A stretch of DNA of 64,000 nt. It comes from CALBPI01 sp038524795 (lineage in GTDB: Bacteria > Pseudomonadota > Gammaproteobacteria > Steroidobacterales > Woeseiaceae). The DNA is taken from assembly GCA_038524795.1 (NCBI GenBank), contig JBCBIJ010000002.1, positions 186,001 to 250,000 on the forward strand, read 5' to 3'. Under the pieces are notes generated by a model. The model was not told where the DNA came from, searched no databases, and saw only the letters and a program-made list of their open reading frames with translations. A program made the position numbers and the translations under genes. Below are positions 1-7,804 of the stretch, one piece after another; within the stretch, counting starts at the first letter, position 1; each line of letters begins with the position of its first letter.

Positions 1-34
1 CGGCCGTCAGTCGCGCGATTGCGGGTGGGGACCT

Positions 35-655
35 GTGATCGCAAACATCGCGGACGTATTGCTCGCGGCCGGCGCCTCACGTCGCTTTGGGGGCAAGAAG
101 CTGCTCGCCATCTGCGGCGGCGAGACGCTGATCGCTCGCGCTGCCTCGTTGACGCGCAGCGCGGCGGTGAACACGCGCCTCGCAGTATTTGGCGAGCTTG
201 AAGCTGCACTCATTGGGTCCGCGACCGATGCAGCGATGGGTTTTGTCGTCAATAGCCACTGGCACCGTGGTCAGGGTACCAGCGTCGCCGCTGGTGTGTC
301 GTCTCTCGGCGGGAACTGCGATGCCGTTTTGATTCGCCTGGCCGACCAGGTACTTCTGACCCGTTCGGACATCGACGCGCTGCTCGAAACGGCGCGGGCC
401 ACACCGCACGCGATCGTTGCCGCACGCTACGACGGCATTCTGGGGGTGCCGGCGGTGTTTCCCCGACGCTGTTTTGAGGCCCTGTCGTCACTCGACGGTG
501 AGCGCGGCGCGCGGCATATGATCGCCAGCAACGATCAGGTCGTGACCGTCGACCTGCCGCATGCGGCCATGGACATTGACACACGCGAGGACCTCGCGCG
601 CGCCGAGTCCGCGCTGATCAGCCGTGCGCGTGAGCGGCACAGCGCTCACAGTTGA
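35..655 (+). CDS. MocA/MobA-like nucleotidyltransferase (molybdopterin cytidylyl-/guanylyltransferase family)
   Basis: 206 aa. The N-terminus carries the NTP-transferase signature LLAAGASRRFGGKKLL (about residues 9-24), the nucleotide-binding loop of MobA/MocA-type enzymes that attach CMP or GMP to molybdopterin. A later IRLADQVLL segment (about 104-112) sits where the family has its metal-binding 'DqP/DmP' motif, and the C-terminal MDIDTREDL matches the conserved end of MocA-like proteins. Start is GTG at 35, preceded by a purine-rich GGGTGGGG. It converges on moaE and overlaps its 3' end by 38 bp. A dedicated MobA is present nearby, so this copy more likely serves a xanthine dehydrogenase/CO dehydrogenase-type enzyme (MocA role), probably encoded just left of the window. 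MocA versus MobA substrate (CTP or GTP) is inference. Confidence 0.85.
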   Translation: MIANIADVLLAAGASRRFGGKKLLAICGGETLIARAASLTRSAAVNTRLAVFGELEAALIGSATDAAMGFVVNSHWHRGQGTSVAAGVSSLGGNCDAVLIRLADQVLLTRSDIDALLETARATPHAIVAARYDGILGVPAVFPRRCFEALSSLDGERGARHMIASNDQVVTVDLPHAAMDIDTREDLARAESALISRARERHSAHS

Positions 656-1067
656 TCCAGCCTGAATCGCCGTCTGAGTAGTTTTCTTTCTTCCAGATCG
701 GCAGGCGTACTTTAATCTCGTCGATGATCCGGCGACAGGCGCGAAAGGCTTCATCGCGATGCGGCGACACAACGCCAACCCAAACAGCGCAATCACCCAA
801 TGCCAGTCGGCCTGAGCGGTGCACGGCGCGCGCGGCCGTGAACGGGATGTCTTGCTGCACCTCCGCAATAATGCGCTCACCCTCTGTCACAGCGAGCGGT
901 GCGTAGACCTCGTATTCGAGGGCTTGGACATCACGACCCTCATTGAGGTTGCGGACCCAGCCTTCAAACGTGACGATCGCACCAGCGCGTACATCCGCCA
1001 GCGACGCTCGCAACGCAGCCGTATCAATGGGCGTCGCGCTGATCGCCATGATCTCGCTGCCGCTCAT
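618..1067 (-). CDS. moaE: Molybdopterin synthase catalytic subunit MoaE
   Basis: 149 aa, the usual MoaE length. MoaE dimers with two MoaD subunits convert cyclic pyranopterin monophosphate to molybdopterin by dithiolene sulfur transfer. Family landmarks are visible: the GAIVTFEGWVRN stretch near residue 29, VHRSGRLALGD near residue 82 (family 'hRvG.l..ge'), and IKVRLPIWKKE near residue 119 with the conserved catalytic lysine region. Its ATG overlaps the moaD stop by 4 bp (ATGA), indicating translational coupling. It is the last gene of the moaA-moaC-mobA-moaD-moaE operon; its 3' end runs 38 bp into the convergent nucleotidyltransferase gene. Confidence 0.95.
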   Translation of the reverse strand: MSGSEIMAISATPIDTAALRASLADVRAGAIVTFEGWVRNLNEGRDVQALEYEVYAPLAVTEGERIIAEVQQDIPFTAARAVHRSGRLALGDCAVWVGVVSPHRDEAFRACRRIIDEIKVRLPIWKKENYSDGDSGWINCERCAAHAHG

Positions 1068-1306
1068 CCGCCTGCCACCGGCGGGAACAACAAGACATCA
1101 TCGCCATCCGCCACGGGGCTGTCCCAGTCCGCCATCACATCGTTGATGGCAACCTTGCAGTGGCCCCGCGGGTCGTCCGTGCCGTGCCGATCGGTGAGCT
1201 GTCGGAACAATGCCAAAGCATCCTCGGCCGTCGTCTCAACGGTTTCCGAGTCACGGCCCGCACGCTCACGAAACAGCGCGAAGTAGCGAACGTTAATGGT
1301 TTTCAT
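1064..1306 (-). CDS. moaD: Molybdopterin synthase sulfur-carrier subunit MoaD
   Basis: 80 aa ubiquitin-fold sulfur carrier. The protein ends in PPVAGG: the terminal Gly-Gly is the site adenylated by MoeB and thiocarboxylated before sulfur transfer in MoaE. The N-terminal INVRYFALFRERAG matches the MoaD beta-1 strand and following helix. Start overlaps the mobA stop by 4 bp, and its own stop overlaps the moaE start by 4 bp, so production is probably stoichiometrically coupled to MoaE. No MoeB is seen in the window. Confidence 0.95.
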   Translation of the reverse strand: MKTINVRYFALFRERAGRDSETVETTAEDALALFRQLTDRHGTDDPRGHCKVAINDVMADWDSPVADGDDVLLFPPVAGG

Positions 1307-1899
1307 GCGACGTCCTCGGCCAGCAGGGCCGTCAGGTCTTCAGGGGCATTCATGTTGGTCAGCGCGCCACGCGTTACGACGTCGACGAGCGGCACCGCTG
1401 CGTCAAGGAGGCAGCGCCGCGCACAACGTCGATCCTCGGCCAGTTGCGCTTCGATACGCGCACGCATTGCGGGACGCCAAATCGCACACAGCGGCTCGGG
1501 AGTGCCATCGCGCTCACTGCGCATCGCAACGGCCGGTGCATCAGGATGATCGGCCGCCGTGTCTTTCAGTGCTGTCAACGTGGCGCTGTCCAGGCACGGC
1601 AAATCGCAGGCCAGTACGAGCCAGTCCGCATGATCACGGTGACGCAGCGCCGCGAGGATGCCAGCCAACGGGCCCTGGCCTTCTGGCGCGTCCTCGATCA
1701 GGGGCCATTGACGGCGCAACGCATCGGAATCCGCTGCTGCACGCACCGACACCCACGCTGCCTCGGTGATCTCTGCGGCAAGCGAGGCGGTGCGCGCCAG
1801 CATCGTCTGACCGTCGATCAAGATTGCGGCTTTGTCGCTGCCCATGCGTCGACTTTCGCCACCCGCCAGTATCAAGGCCAGGAGCGGCCGTTCAGCCAC
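1303..1899 (-). CDS. mobA: Molybdenum cofactor guanylyltransferase MobA
   Basis: About 198 aa from the GTG at 1899; E. coli MobA is of similar size. The LILAGGESRRMGSDKA loop near residue 9 is the GTP-binding signature, and LACDLPCLD (about residue 95) is the Mg-binding segment. It links GMP to Mo-molybdopterin to form MGD for DMSO-reductase-family enzymes. An ATG at 1956 gives an N-terminal extension that would sit inside moaC and has no family counterpart, so I prefer GTG 1899, which overlaps the moaC stop by 8 bp. Placement of mobA inside the moa operon between moaC and moaD differs from E. coli, where mobAB is separate. Confidence 0.92.
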   Translation of the reverse strand: MAERPLLALILAGGESRRMGSDKAAILIDGQTMLARTASLAAEITEAAWVSVRAAADSDALRRQWPLIEDAPEGQGPLAGILAALRHRDHADWLVLACDLPCLDSATLTALKDTAADHPDAPAVAMRSERDGTPEPLCAIWRPAMRARIEAQLAEDRRCARRCLLDAAVPLVDVVTRGALTNMNAPEDLTALLAEDVA

Positions 1900-2386
1900 G
1901 GTCAAAATCCGACTTGCCGCCCGTCTTGGCCACCAGGCGGGTCTCGCGAATCTCAATCTCGTGCGATAACGCCTTGCACATGTCGTAGACGGTCAACGCC
2001 GCCACACTGGCACCTGTAAGGGCCTCCATTTCGACGCCCGTACGGTGCTGCACGCGGCAACGACAGCGAATGCGAATGCCCTCACCGTCGGTGGCCATGT
2101 CGATGTCGCAAGCCGTAAGCCCCAACGGGTGACAAAATGGGATCAGCTCGTGCGTACGTTTTGTCGCCATGACACCCGCGATAATCGCCGTTGCAAACAC
2201 GGGCCCTTTCTTGGTGGCGTAGTCGCCATCGGCGAACAGATCGCGCAACGCCGACGGCAGCCAGACGAAGCTTTCGGCAACGGCCTCACGTGCGGTCACG
2301 GCTTTGTCGGACACATCTACCATTGTGGGTTGGCCGGCGTCGTCAACGTGCGTGAGCGTCTTATTGCCCGGTGCCGCCATGCTCAA
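1892..2386 (-). CDS. moaC: Cyclic pyranopterin monophosphate synthase MoaC
   Basis: 164 aa, family-typical. MoaC converts 3',8-cyclo-7,8-dihydroGTP (MoaA product) to cPMP. Diagnostic segments are LIPFCHPLGLTACDID (about residues 80-95) and GVEMEALTGASVAALTVYDM (about 117-136), which contribute the active-site residues in known MoaC structures; the C-terminal KTGGKSDF is also conserved. Its ATG overlaps the moaA stop by 4 bp. Confidence 0.96.
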   Translation of the reverse strand: MSMAAPGNKTLTHVDDAGQPTMVDVSDKAVTAREAVAESFVWLPSALRDLFADGDYATKKGPVFATAIIAGVMATKRTHELIPFCHPLGLTACDIDMATDGEGIRIRCRCRVQHRTGVEMEALTGASVAALTVYDMCKALSHEIEIRETRLVAKTGGKSDFDRG

Positions 2387-3438
2387 CCACCCACTCGGTA
2401 CATTTCGACTTTGCGTGGTCGCGCCGCGCGCCGCTCCGCAGCTCGGCGCTCGCTGTAGCGGTCGTCACGCGCCAGCCAGACCCGGCGCACGATGCTCTCA
2501 AGCTCCGCGTCCGTGGCGCCCTGTCGAATCGGTTCGAGTAGCCGCGTGCCCTGAGTCGCGAAGAGACAGGTGTAGAGCGTGCCGTCCGCTGCCAGGCGCG
2601 CACGGTGGCAGCCGCCGCAAAACGGCATCGTCACCGAAGAGATGAAGCCGATCTCGCCGGCACCGTCGTCGTAGCGGTAGCGTCGCGCCACTTCACCGGG
2701 GTAATTCTCGGCGACTGGCGACACGGGCCAGCGTTCTGCAATGCGCTCGAGCAGTTCCCGAGACGGCACCACTTCATCGCGACGCCAGCCGTTGCGGTTG
2801 CCGACATCCATGTATTCGATCATGCGCACCACGTGACCTGAACCACGGAAGTGCTCGAGCAGGTCGAGCACGCCGTCGTCATTGACACCACGTTGCACGA
2901 CCGTGTTGATCTTGATGCCTTCGAAACCTGCCGCTTCAGCCGCCCGCAATCCGGTGAGGACGCGAGTAAGATCGCCGCGGCCGCCGCTTAGCCGAGCGAA
3001 CACGTCCTCGTCGATGCTGTCGAGACTTAGCGTTAAACGGTGCAGACCGGCCGCTTTGAGCCCAGGTGCTGCGTCTGCGAGCAGCATGCCATTGGTGGTC
3101 AACGCTAGGTCTTCCGCGCCTTCGATGGCCGCGAGGCCGGCCACAAGCTCGGGCAGACGCTTTACAAGCAAAGGCTCGCCACCCGTCAACCGGAGCTTCG
3201 TGACCCCAAGTCCAACCGCGATTCGCGCCACACGAACGATGTCTTCGTTGCTCAGGCGGTGCTCTCGTCGCAGAAACTCATAATCCTCACCGTACTGCGA
3301 CGCCGGCATGCAGTAGGGGCAACGAAAGTTGCAGCGGTCGATCACTGAAATCCTGAGATCACGCAATCCGCGACCCAGCTGGTCACGCGGACCAACGTCG
3401 TCAGGACTTCGCGGCGTCAGGGGGTGTTCGGTGCTCAT
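2383..3438 (-). CDS. moaA: GTP 3',8-cyclase MoaA (radical SAM)
   Basis: About 351 aa from the ATG at 3438 (an ATG at 3489 would add 17 residues without family support). RCNFRCPYCMP near residue 33 is the CxxxCxxC radical-SAM cluster motif; FCGGCHRARLAADGTLYTCL near the C-terminus is the second, GTP-binding 4Fe-4S cluster motif (CxxC-N13-C). The chain ends in Gly-Gly, the essential MoaA tail that inserts into the active site. First gene of the Moco operon; a TATACT -10-like hexamer lies on the minus strand at 3454-3449, giving a very short leader. Confidence 0.96.
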   Translation of the reverse strand: MSTEHPLTPRSPDDVGPRDQLGRGLRDLRISVIDRCNFRCPYCMPASQYGEDYEFLRREHRLSNEDIVRVARIAVGLGVTKLRLTGGEPLLVKRLPELVAGLAAIEGAEDLALTTNGMLLADAAPGLKAAGLHRLTLSLDSIDEDVFARLSGGRGDLTRVLTGLRAAEAAGFEGIKINTVVQRGVNDDGVLDLLEHFRGSGHVVRMIEYMDVGNRNGWRRDEVVPSRELLERIAERWPVSPVAENYPGEVARRYRYDDGAGEIGFISSVTMPFCGGCHRARLAADGTLYTCLFATQGTRLLEPIRQGATDAELESIVRRVWLARDDRYSERRAAERRAARPRKVEMYRVGG

Positions 3439-3448
3439 GGGCTCCCTA

Positions 3449-3454
3449 AGTATA
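3449..3454 (-). promoter_or_regulatory. Candidate -10 box (TATACT) for the moaA operon
   Basis: Minus-strand TATACT about 11-16 bp upstream of the moaA ATG. No convincing -35 hexamer at 16-18 bp. The same hexamer recurs before several genes in this window, which supports it as the housekeeping -10 element. The implied leader is only a few nucleotides, so a longer transcript from an upstream promoter is also possible. Confidence 0.35.
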
Positions 3455-3560
3455 CGGTTTCTGGTGACGAAATCGTCGCGCGGAATCATAAGTAAAATTC
3501 GCGCTCAGGCAACGATTTGCGCTGCCGGATCACTCAGTTGTGCAGCGCAGCATCCGTGAC

Positions 3561-3566
3561 TATACT
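3561..3566 (+). promoter_or_regulatory. Candidate -10 box (TATACT) for the acyl-CoA dehydrogenase pair
   Basis: TATACT about 107 bp upstream of the ATG at 3673, within the 234-bp divergent region between moaA and the dehydrogenase genes. The downstream gene has a good Shine-Dalgarno (GCAGGAGT) about 5-12 bp before its ATG. The long leader leaves room for an operator, but I see no clear palindrome. Confidence 0.4.
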
Positions 3567-3672
3567 CGGGCGCTCCCTGCGTCGCCATGCATCGAGCAGA
3601 TCGATCCAACACGCGACGCGGTAACCACGGCCCGGGGGGTTTCGGGTCCGTCGAACCGCAGGAGTCTCGACT

Positions 3673-4875
3673 ATGGATTTGAGTTTCACGCCCGAAGAGA
3701 TCGCGTTCCGCGATCAGATCCGTGCCTTCTTCGCCGACGAGTACCCGGATGACATTCGTGAAAAGGTCAACCGTGGTATCCGCCTCGACAAGGACGACCA
3801 CGTCCGCTGGCAGAAGATTCTCGCCAAGCACGGCTACATGGGTGTGAACTGGCCCGTCGAGTATGGGGGTACGGGCTGGAGTCCGGTTCAGAAGTACCTG
3901 TTCTCCATCGAAATGGCTAATGCCAATGCGCCCGACGTCGTGCCCTTTGGCGTCAACATGGTCGGGCCCGTCATTTACTCCTACGGCAACGAAGCGCAGA
4001 AGCAGCGCTTCCTGCCCGACATCCTCGAAAGCAACGTCTGGTGGTGCCAGGGTTACTCCGAGCCCGGCGCCGGTTCTGACCTCGCCTCGCTCAAAACCAT
4101 GGCCGTTCGCGATGGTGACCATTACGTGATCAATGGCACCAAGACTTGGACCACTCTGGGTCAGCACGCCGAGTGGATCTTCTTGCTGGCGCGCACCAAC
4201 ACTGATGTTGCGCGCCGCCAGGAAGGCATCAGCTTTATCCTCGCCGACATGTCGACGCCAGGTATCACCGTGCGCCCGATTATCACGATTGAGGGCGGCC
4301 ACGAGGTCAACGAAGTGCACTTCGAAGACGCGCGCGTGCCCGTTGAGAACCTCGTCGGCGAAGAAGGCCGCGGCTGGACCTACGGCAAGGTGCTGCTGCA
4401 GCACGAGCGCACCAACATCGCTGGCGTCGCGCGTTCCAAGTACCGCCTCGCGCGCCTCAAGGAACTGGCCTCGTCGTCACAACACGGCGCCAAGCCGCTC
4501 ATGGAACAGGCCACCTTCCGCGGCAAGCTGGTCGCCACCGAGGTTGCCTTGAAGGCGCTCGAGTACACCGACCTGCGCACGCTTGCGGCCGTCGCCACGG
4601 GCAAGGCGCCGGGACCTGAAAGCTCGATCCTGAAGATCAAGGGCACCGAGATGCAGCAGCGTCTCGACACGCTCTACATGGAGGCGGCGGGCTACTACGC
4701 CCTGCCCTACGTACCGGACCAGTTCACGCTCGATGCGGCCGATGGTGACGTCGTCGTTGACTCGAGTGAGCCCACTACGGCGCTCCGTTACTTCAACTAC
4801 CGCAAGGCGTCGATCTACGGCGGGTCCAACGAGATCCAGAAGAACATCATCGCCAAACACGTACTCGGGCTCTAA
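3673..4875 (+). CDS. Acyl-CoA dehydrogenase, large-subunit type (PimC/FadE-like)
   Basis: 400 aa flavoenzyme; alpha,beta-dehydrogenation of an acyl-CoA with FAD. Signatures: CQGYSEPGAGSDLASLKT (about residues 117-134) is the ACAD FAD/substrate motif; WTTLGQHAEWIF (about 154-165) follows the NGTKT segment; the C-terminal GGSNEIQKNIIAKHVLGL is the family end motif. The gene is followed 26 bp later by a second, divergent ACAD, an arrangement typical of heteromeric dehydrogenases acting on CoA thioesters of dicarboxylic or steroid-ring-derived acids (PimC/PimD, mycobacterial FadE pairs). The catalytic base is not obvious by eye, which is usual for one member of such pairs. Substrate is unknown. 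Confidence 0.9.
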   Translation: MDLSFTPEEIAFRDQIRAFFADEYPDDIREKVNRGIRLDKDDHVRWQKILAKHGYMGVNWPVEYGGTGWSPVQKYLFSIEMANANAPDVVPFGVNMVGPVIYSYGNEAQKQRFLPDILESNVWWCQGYSEPGAGSDLASLKTMAVRDGDHYVINGTKTWTTLGQHAEWIFLLARTNTDVARRQEGISFILADMSTPGITVRPIITIEGGHEVNEVHFEDARVPVENLVGEEGRGWTYGKVLLQHERTNIAGVARSKYRLARLKELASSSQHGAKPLMEQATFRGKLVATEVALKALEYTDLRTLAAVATGKAPGPESSILKIKGTEMQQRLDTLYMEAAGYYALPYVPDQFTLDAADGDVVVDSSEPTTALRYFNYRKASIYGGSNEIQKNIIAKHVLGL

Positions 4876-4901
4876 CAGAGTCACGACGCCAGGACGACAC
4901 C

Positions 4902-6029
4902 ATGGATTTCTCGATTAACGAAGACCAGAGCATGCTGCAGGACAGCGTGGCTCGCTTCATCCAAGACGAATACGACTTTGACTCCAGGCAGGAAGCCGCC
5001 GCGACAGACACAGGATTCAGCGCGGATCGCTGGCGTGAGTTTGCCGAGCTCGGCTGGACGGCCGTGCCATTCTCCGAGGAAGACGGCGGCCTCGACGGGG
5101 GCGCCGTCGAACTCATGTTGCTCATGGAGCAGTTCGGCCGCGGGCTCGTGGTGGAACCGTACTTGCCCTGCATTATCATGGCGGGTGGCGTCCTCAAACG
5201 GCTCGCCACGCAAGACCAGAAAGCCGCCTGGCTTGCTGACATTATCGGCGGCGAGAAGCTCGCCGCGCTGGCTTACGCAGAGCCGCAGGCGCGCTACGAC
5301 CTCAATGACGTCGCTGTCACCGCAAGCGCGGACGGCGACGGCTACGTGCTCAACGGCCACAAGACTGTGGTGCTCAATGGCGGCAGCGCCGAGACCCTGA
5401 TCGTCAGCGCGCGCACCTCCGGTGAGCGCCAGGACGCCGACGGCATCAGCTTGTTTGTCGTCGACGCCAGTAGCGCCGGCATCAAGCGCAAGGCCTACCC
5501 GACTGTGGATGCCCGCCAGGCTGCCGAGATTCACCTTGAGCAGGTGCGCGTCGGTGCCGACCAGCTGCTGGGTGCGGCCGGCGAGGGCTTCGCCACACTC
5601 AAGGCCGTCATCGATGACGCCACCATCGCCGTGTGCGCCGAAGCTGTTGGCATCATGCAGGTGCTCAACTACAAGACGCTCGAGTACTCGAAGCAGCGTG
5701 TGCAGTTTGGCGTGCCTATTGCTAGCTTCCAGGCGCTGCAGCACCGAATGGTCGAGATGTTCATGATCTATGAGCAGACACGCTCACTGCTTCTGCACGC
5801 TGTTATGACCGAAGAAGCCGATGCAGGTGCGGAGGCGGCGCTGCACGCGCTCAAGATTCAGATCGGCACCGAAGGCCGCAAGCTCGGCGAAGAAGCTGTG
5901 CAACTACACGGCGGCATGGGTGTCACCTGGGAGCTCGATGTCGCGCACTACTTCAAGCGCCTAACGATGATCGACACGCTGTTTGGCAACGCCGATCACC
6001 ACATCGAGCAGTACCCGCTGGCCGTCTGA
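4902..6029 (+). CDS. Acyl-CoA dehydrogenase, small-subunit type (PimD/FadE-like)
   Basis: 375 aa. Recognisable as ACAD from the N-terminal FSINEDQSMLQDSVARF, the QRVQFGVPIASFQALQHRM segment (about 266-284) and the C-terminal LHGGMGVTWELDVAHYFKRL (about 337-356). The PGAGSD loop typical of catalytic ACADs is replaced by AEPQARYDL (about residues 126-134), as in the partner subunit of heteromeric ACADs, so this protein probably contributes FAD/structure or half the active site. It lies 26 bp downstream of the large-subunit gene and its stop codon sits in the loop of a perfect 11-bp hairpin shared with glnS. Confidence 0.88.
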   Translation: MDFSINEDQSMLQDSVARFIQDEYDFDSRQEAAATDTGFSADRWREFAELGWTAVPFSEEDGGLDGGAVELMLLMEQFGRGLVVEPYLPCIIMAGGVLKRLATQDQKAAWLADIIGGEKLAALAYAEPQARYDLNDVAVTASADGDGYVLNGHKTVVLNGGSAETLIVSARTSGERQDADGISLFVVDASSAGIKRKAYPTVDARQAAEIHLEQVRVGADQLLGAAGEGFATLKAVIDDATIAVCAEAVGIMQVLNYKTLEYSKQRVQFGVPIASFQALQHRMVEMFMIYEQTRSLLLHAVMTEEADAGAEAALHALKIQIGTEGRKLGEEAVQLHGGMGVTWELDVAHYFKRLTMIDTLFGNADHHIEQYPLAV

Positions 6030-6041
6030 CGACGGCCAGCG
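6016..6041. terminator. Stop-codon-embedding hairpin between convergent genes
   Basis: Perfect 11-bp inverted repeat (arms 6016-6026 and 6031-6041) with a 4-nt loop TGAC that contains the TGA stop of the upstream dehydrogenase; the glnS stop begins 2 bp further right. No T-run follows on either strand, so it is not a textbook intrinsic terminator, but by symmetry it would form in both transcripts. It may act as a bidirectional terminator or 3'-end stabiliser. Confidence 0.7.
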
Positions 6042-6042
6042 A

Positions 6043-7746
6043 TCACGCCTCGGCGTTGATACCTGCGAGCGCCTCGCGCTCGAGCTTGGCCCACGAATCA
6101 CGCAAGGTGACGACGCGATTGAATACGATCGCATCGTCACTCGTGGTCGTATCCGGACTGAAATAGCCCAGGCGCTCGAACTGAACCGCATCGCCGATGG
6201 TGACGTCGGCCAGCGCAGGCTCAACCCAACCCTGGCGCACGGTGAGTGAGTCAGGGTTAATCGCCGCCTGCCAGTCTTCGAGGCGTGCCGGCTCAGCTTC
6301 CCGGAACAGGCGATCGTAGAGATTCATCGTCGCGGGCAGCGCATGCTCGGCCGACACCCAGTGGATCGTGCCCTTAACCTTGCGGTCACTGGCGCCACCG
6401 CTGCGCGTGTCCCTATCGACACTGCACACGAGTTCCACGACATTGCCCTCGTCGTCCTTGATCACCTCGTCGCAACGAATAATGTAGGCGTAGCGCAGTC
6501 GCACCTCACCACCCGGCTTGAGCCGGAAAAACTTGCGCGGCGCTTCCTCCAGAAAGTCGTCCCGCTCGATCCACACCGTGCGCGTCAGCGGAACCTTGCG
6601 GGTGCCCTGCTCCGGCTCATTGGGATGGTTGCTGGCCTCGAGCCACTCCGTCTCGCCTTGTGGAACATTTGAGAGCGTGACCTTCAGCGGATCGACGACG
6701 GCGAGTCTGCGCGGCGCGCTTCCGAGCGTGTCGCGAACGACAGCCTCGAGCATGCCGAGTTCGATGAGCTTGTCCTTCTTCGTGATCCCGACCTGGTGGC
6801 AGAAGCGACGCAACGCCTCGGCGGGGTAACCGCGACGTCGCAAGCCCGCGAGCGTCGGCATCCGCGGATCGTCCCAACCCGACACGTGCCCTTCCTCGAC
6901 CAGCGCGGACAGACGCCGCTTGCTGGTGACCATGTAAGCAACCGCCAGTCGGGAAAACTCGATTTGGCGCGGCGGGTACTCGTGCGGGATCCGCTCGACG
7001 AGCCACTCGTAGAGCGGCCGGTGGTCTTCGAACTCGAGCGTACACAAGCTGTGCGTAATGCCTTCGAAAATGTCGCAGAGCGTGTGCGCGAAGTCGTACA
7101 TCGGGTAGATCGGCCAGGCGTCTCCCGTGCGCTGATGCGGCGCGTGCCGAATACGGTAGAGCGCCGGGTCACGCAGATTGATGTTCGGCGACGCCATGTC
7201 GATCTTGGCGCGCAGCACGTGCTCGCCGTCACCGAACTCGCCCGCGCGCATCCGGGCAAACAAATCGAGGTTTTCTTGAACGCTGCGACTTCGGTGTGGG
7301 CTGTCCTTACCTGTCTCCGTCAGCGTACCGCGGTAGGCGCGGATGTCCTCCGCGCTCAGGCTGTCGACGTAGGCATCGCCGCGCTCGATGAGCGACACGG
7401 CGGCCTCGAAAAGACGCTCGAAGTAGTCCGAGGCGTGGGTTAGCCCCGCGCTCCAGTGGTAACCGAGCCAGCGCACATCGTCGCCAATGGCGTCGGCAAA
7501 CTCCTGACGCTCCTTGACCGGGTTGGTGTCGTCAAACCGCAGGTAGGTCTGGCCGCCGTTCTCATCCGTGACCCCAAAATTCAGCGAGATCGACAAGGCG
7601 TGACCGATGTGCAGGAAGCCATTCGGTTCAGGCGGGAACCGCGTCACAAGCCCGTGCGGCAATCGCTCGGCTTCGAGGTCCTCAGCAATGATCTGGCGGA
7701 TAAAATCGCGCGGCGCGGCCGCGTCGTCGCTCGGGGCGTCGGTCAT
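6043..7746 (-). CDS. glnS: Glutaminyl-tRNA synthetase
   Basis: 567 aa from the ATG at 7746; E. coli GlnS is 554. Class I synthetase: FPPEPNGFLHIGHALS (about residues 32-47) is the HIGH motif, and MVTSKRRLSALVEEG (about 265-279) is the KMSKS-equivalent loop. The frame stays open far upstream of 7746, but that extension overlaps the neighbouring hydrolase and is not GlnS-like. TACAAT on the minus strand at 7790-7785 is a plausible -10 box in the 58-bp gap upstream. Presence of GlnRS fits a gamma/betaproteobacterium using direct Gln-tRNA charging. Confidence 0.95.
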   Translation of the reverse strand: MTDAPSDDAAAPRDFIRQIIAEDLEAERLPHGLVTRFPPEPNGFLHIGHALSISLNFGVTDENGGQTYLRFDDTNPVKERQEFADAIGDDVRWLGYHWSAGLTHASDYFERLFEAAVSLIERGDAYVDSLSAEDIRAYRGTLTETGKDSPHRSRSVQENLDLFARMRAGEFGDGEHVLRAKIDMASPNINLRDPALYRIRHAPHQRTGDAWPIYPMYDFAHTLCDIFEGITHSLCTLEFEDHRPLYEWLVERIPHEYPPRQIEFSRLAVAYMVTSKRRLSALVEEGHVSGWDDPRMPTLAGLRRRGYPAEALRRFCHQVGITKKDKLIELGMLEAVVRDTLGSAPRRLAVVDPLKVTLSNVPQGETEWLEASNHPNEPEQGTRKVPLTRTVWIERDDFLEEAPRKFFRLKPGGEVRLRYAYIIRCDEVIKDDEGNVVELVCSVDRDTRSGGASDRKVKGTIHWVSAEHALPATMNLYDRLFREAEPARLEDWQAAINPDSLTVRQGWVEPALADVTIGDAVQFERLGYFSPDTTTSDDAIVFNRVVTLRDSWAKLEREALAGINAEA

Positions 7747-7784
7747 GGAGTCGGTGCCTGGCTGGGCGCTACAAACAGCCCGAG

Positions 7785-7790
7785 ATTGTA
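7785..7790 (-). promoter_or_regulatory. Candidate -10 box (TACAAT) for glnS
   Basis: Minus-strand TACAAT about 40 bp before the glnS ATG, in the short gap downstream of the YdjM-like gene. No good -35 seen, so glnS may also be read through from zur. Confidence 0.3.
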
Positions 7791-7804
7791 CGTGATCGCT
7801 TGTC

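Noticed and set aside
3505..4404. 299-residue minus-strand frame opposite the first acyl-CoA dehydrogenase
   Set aside because: No recognisable motif and full overlap with a clear gene.
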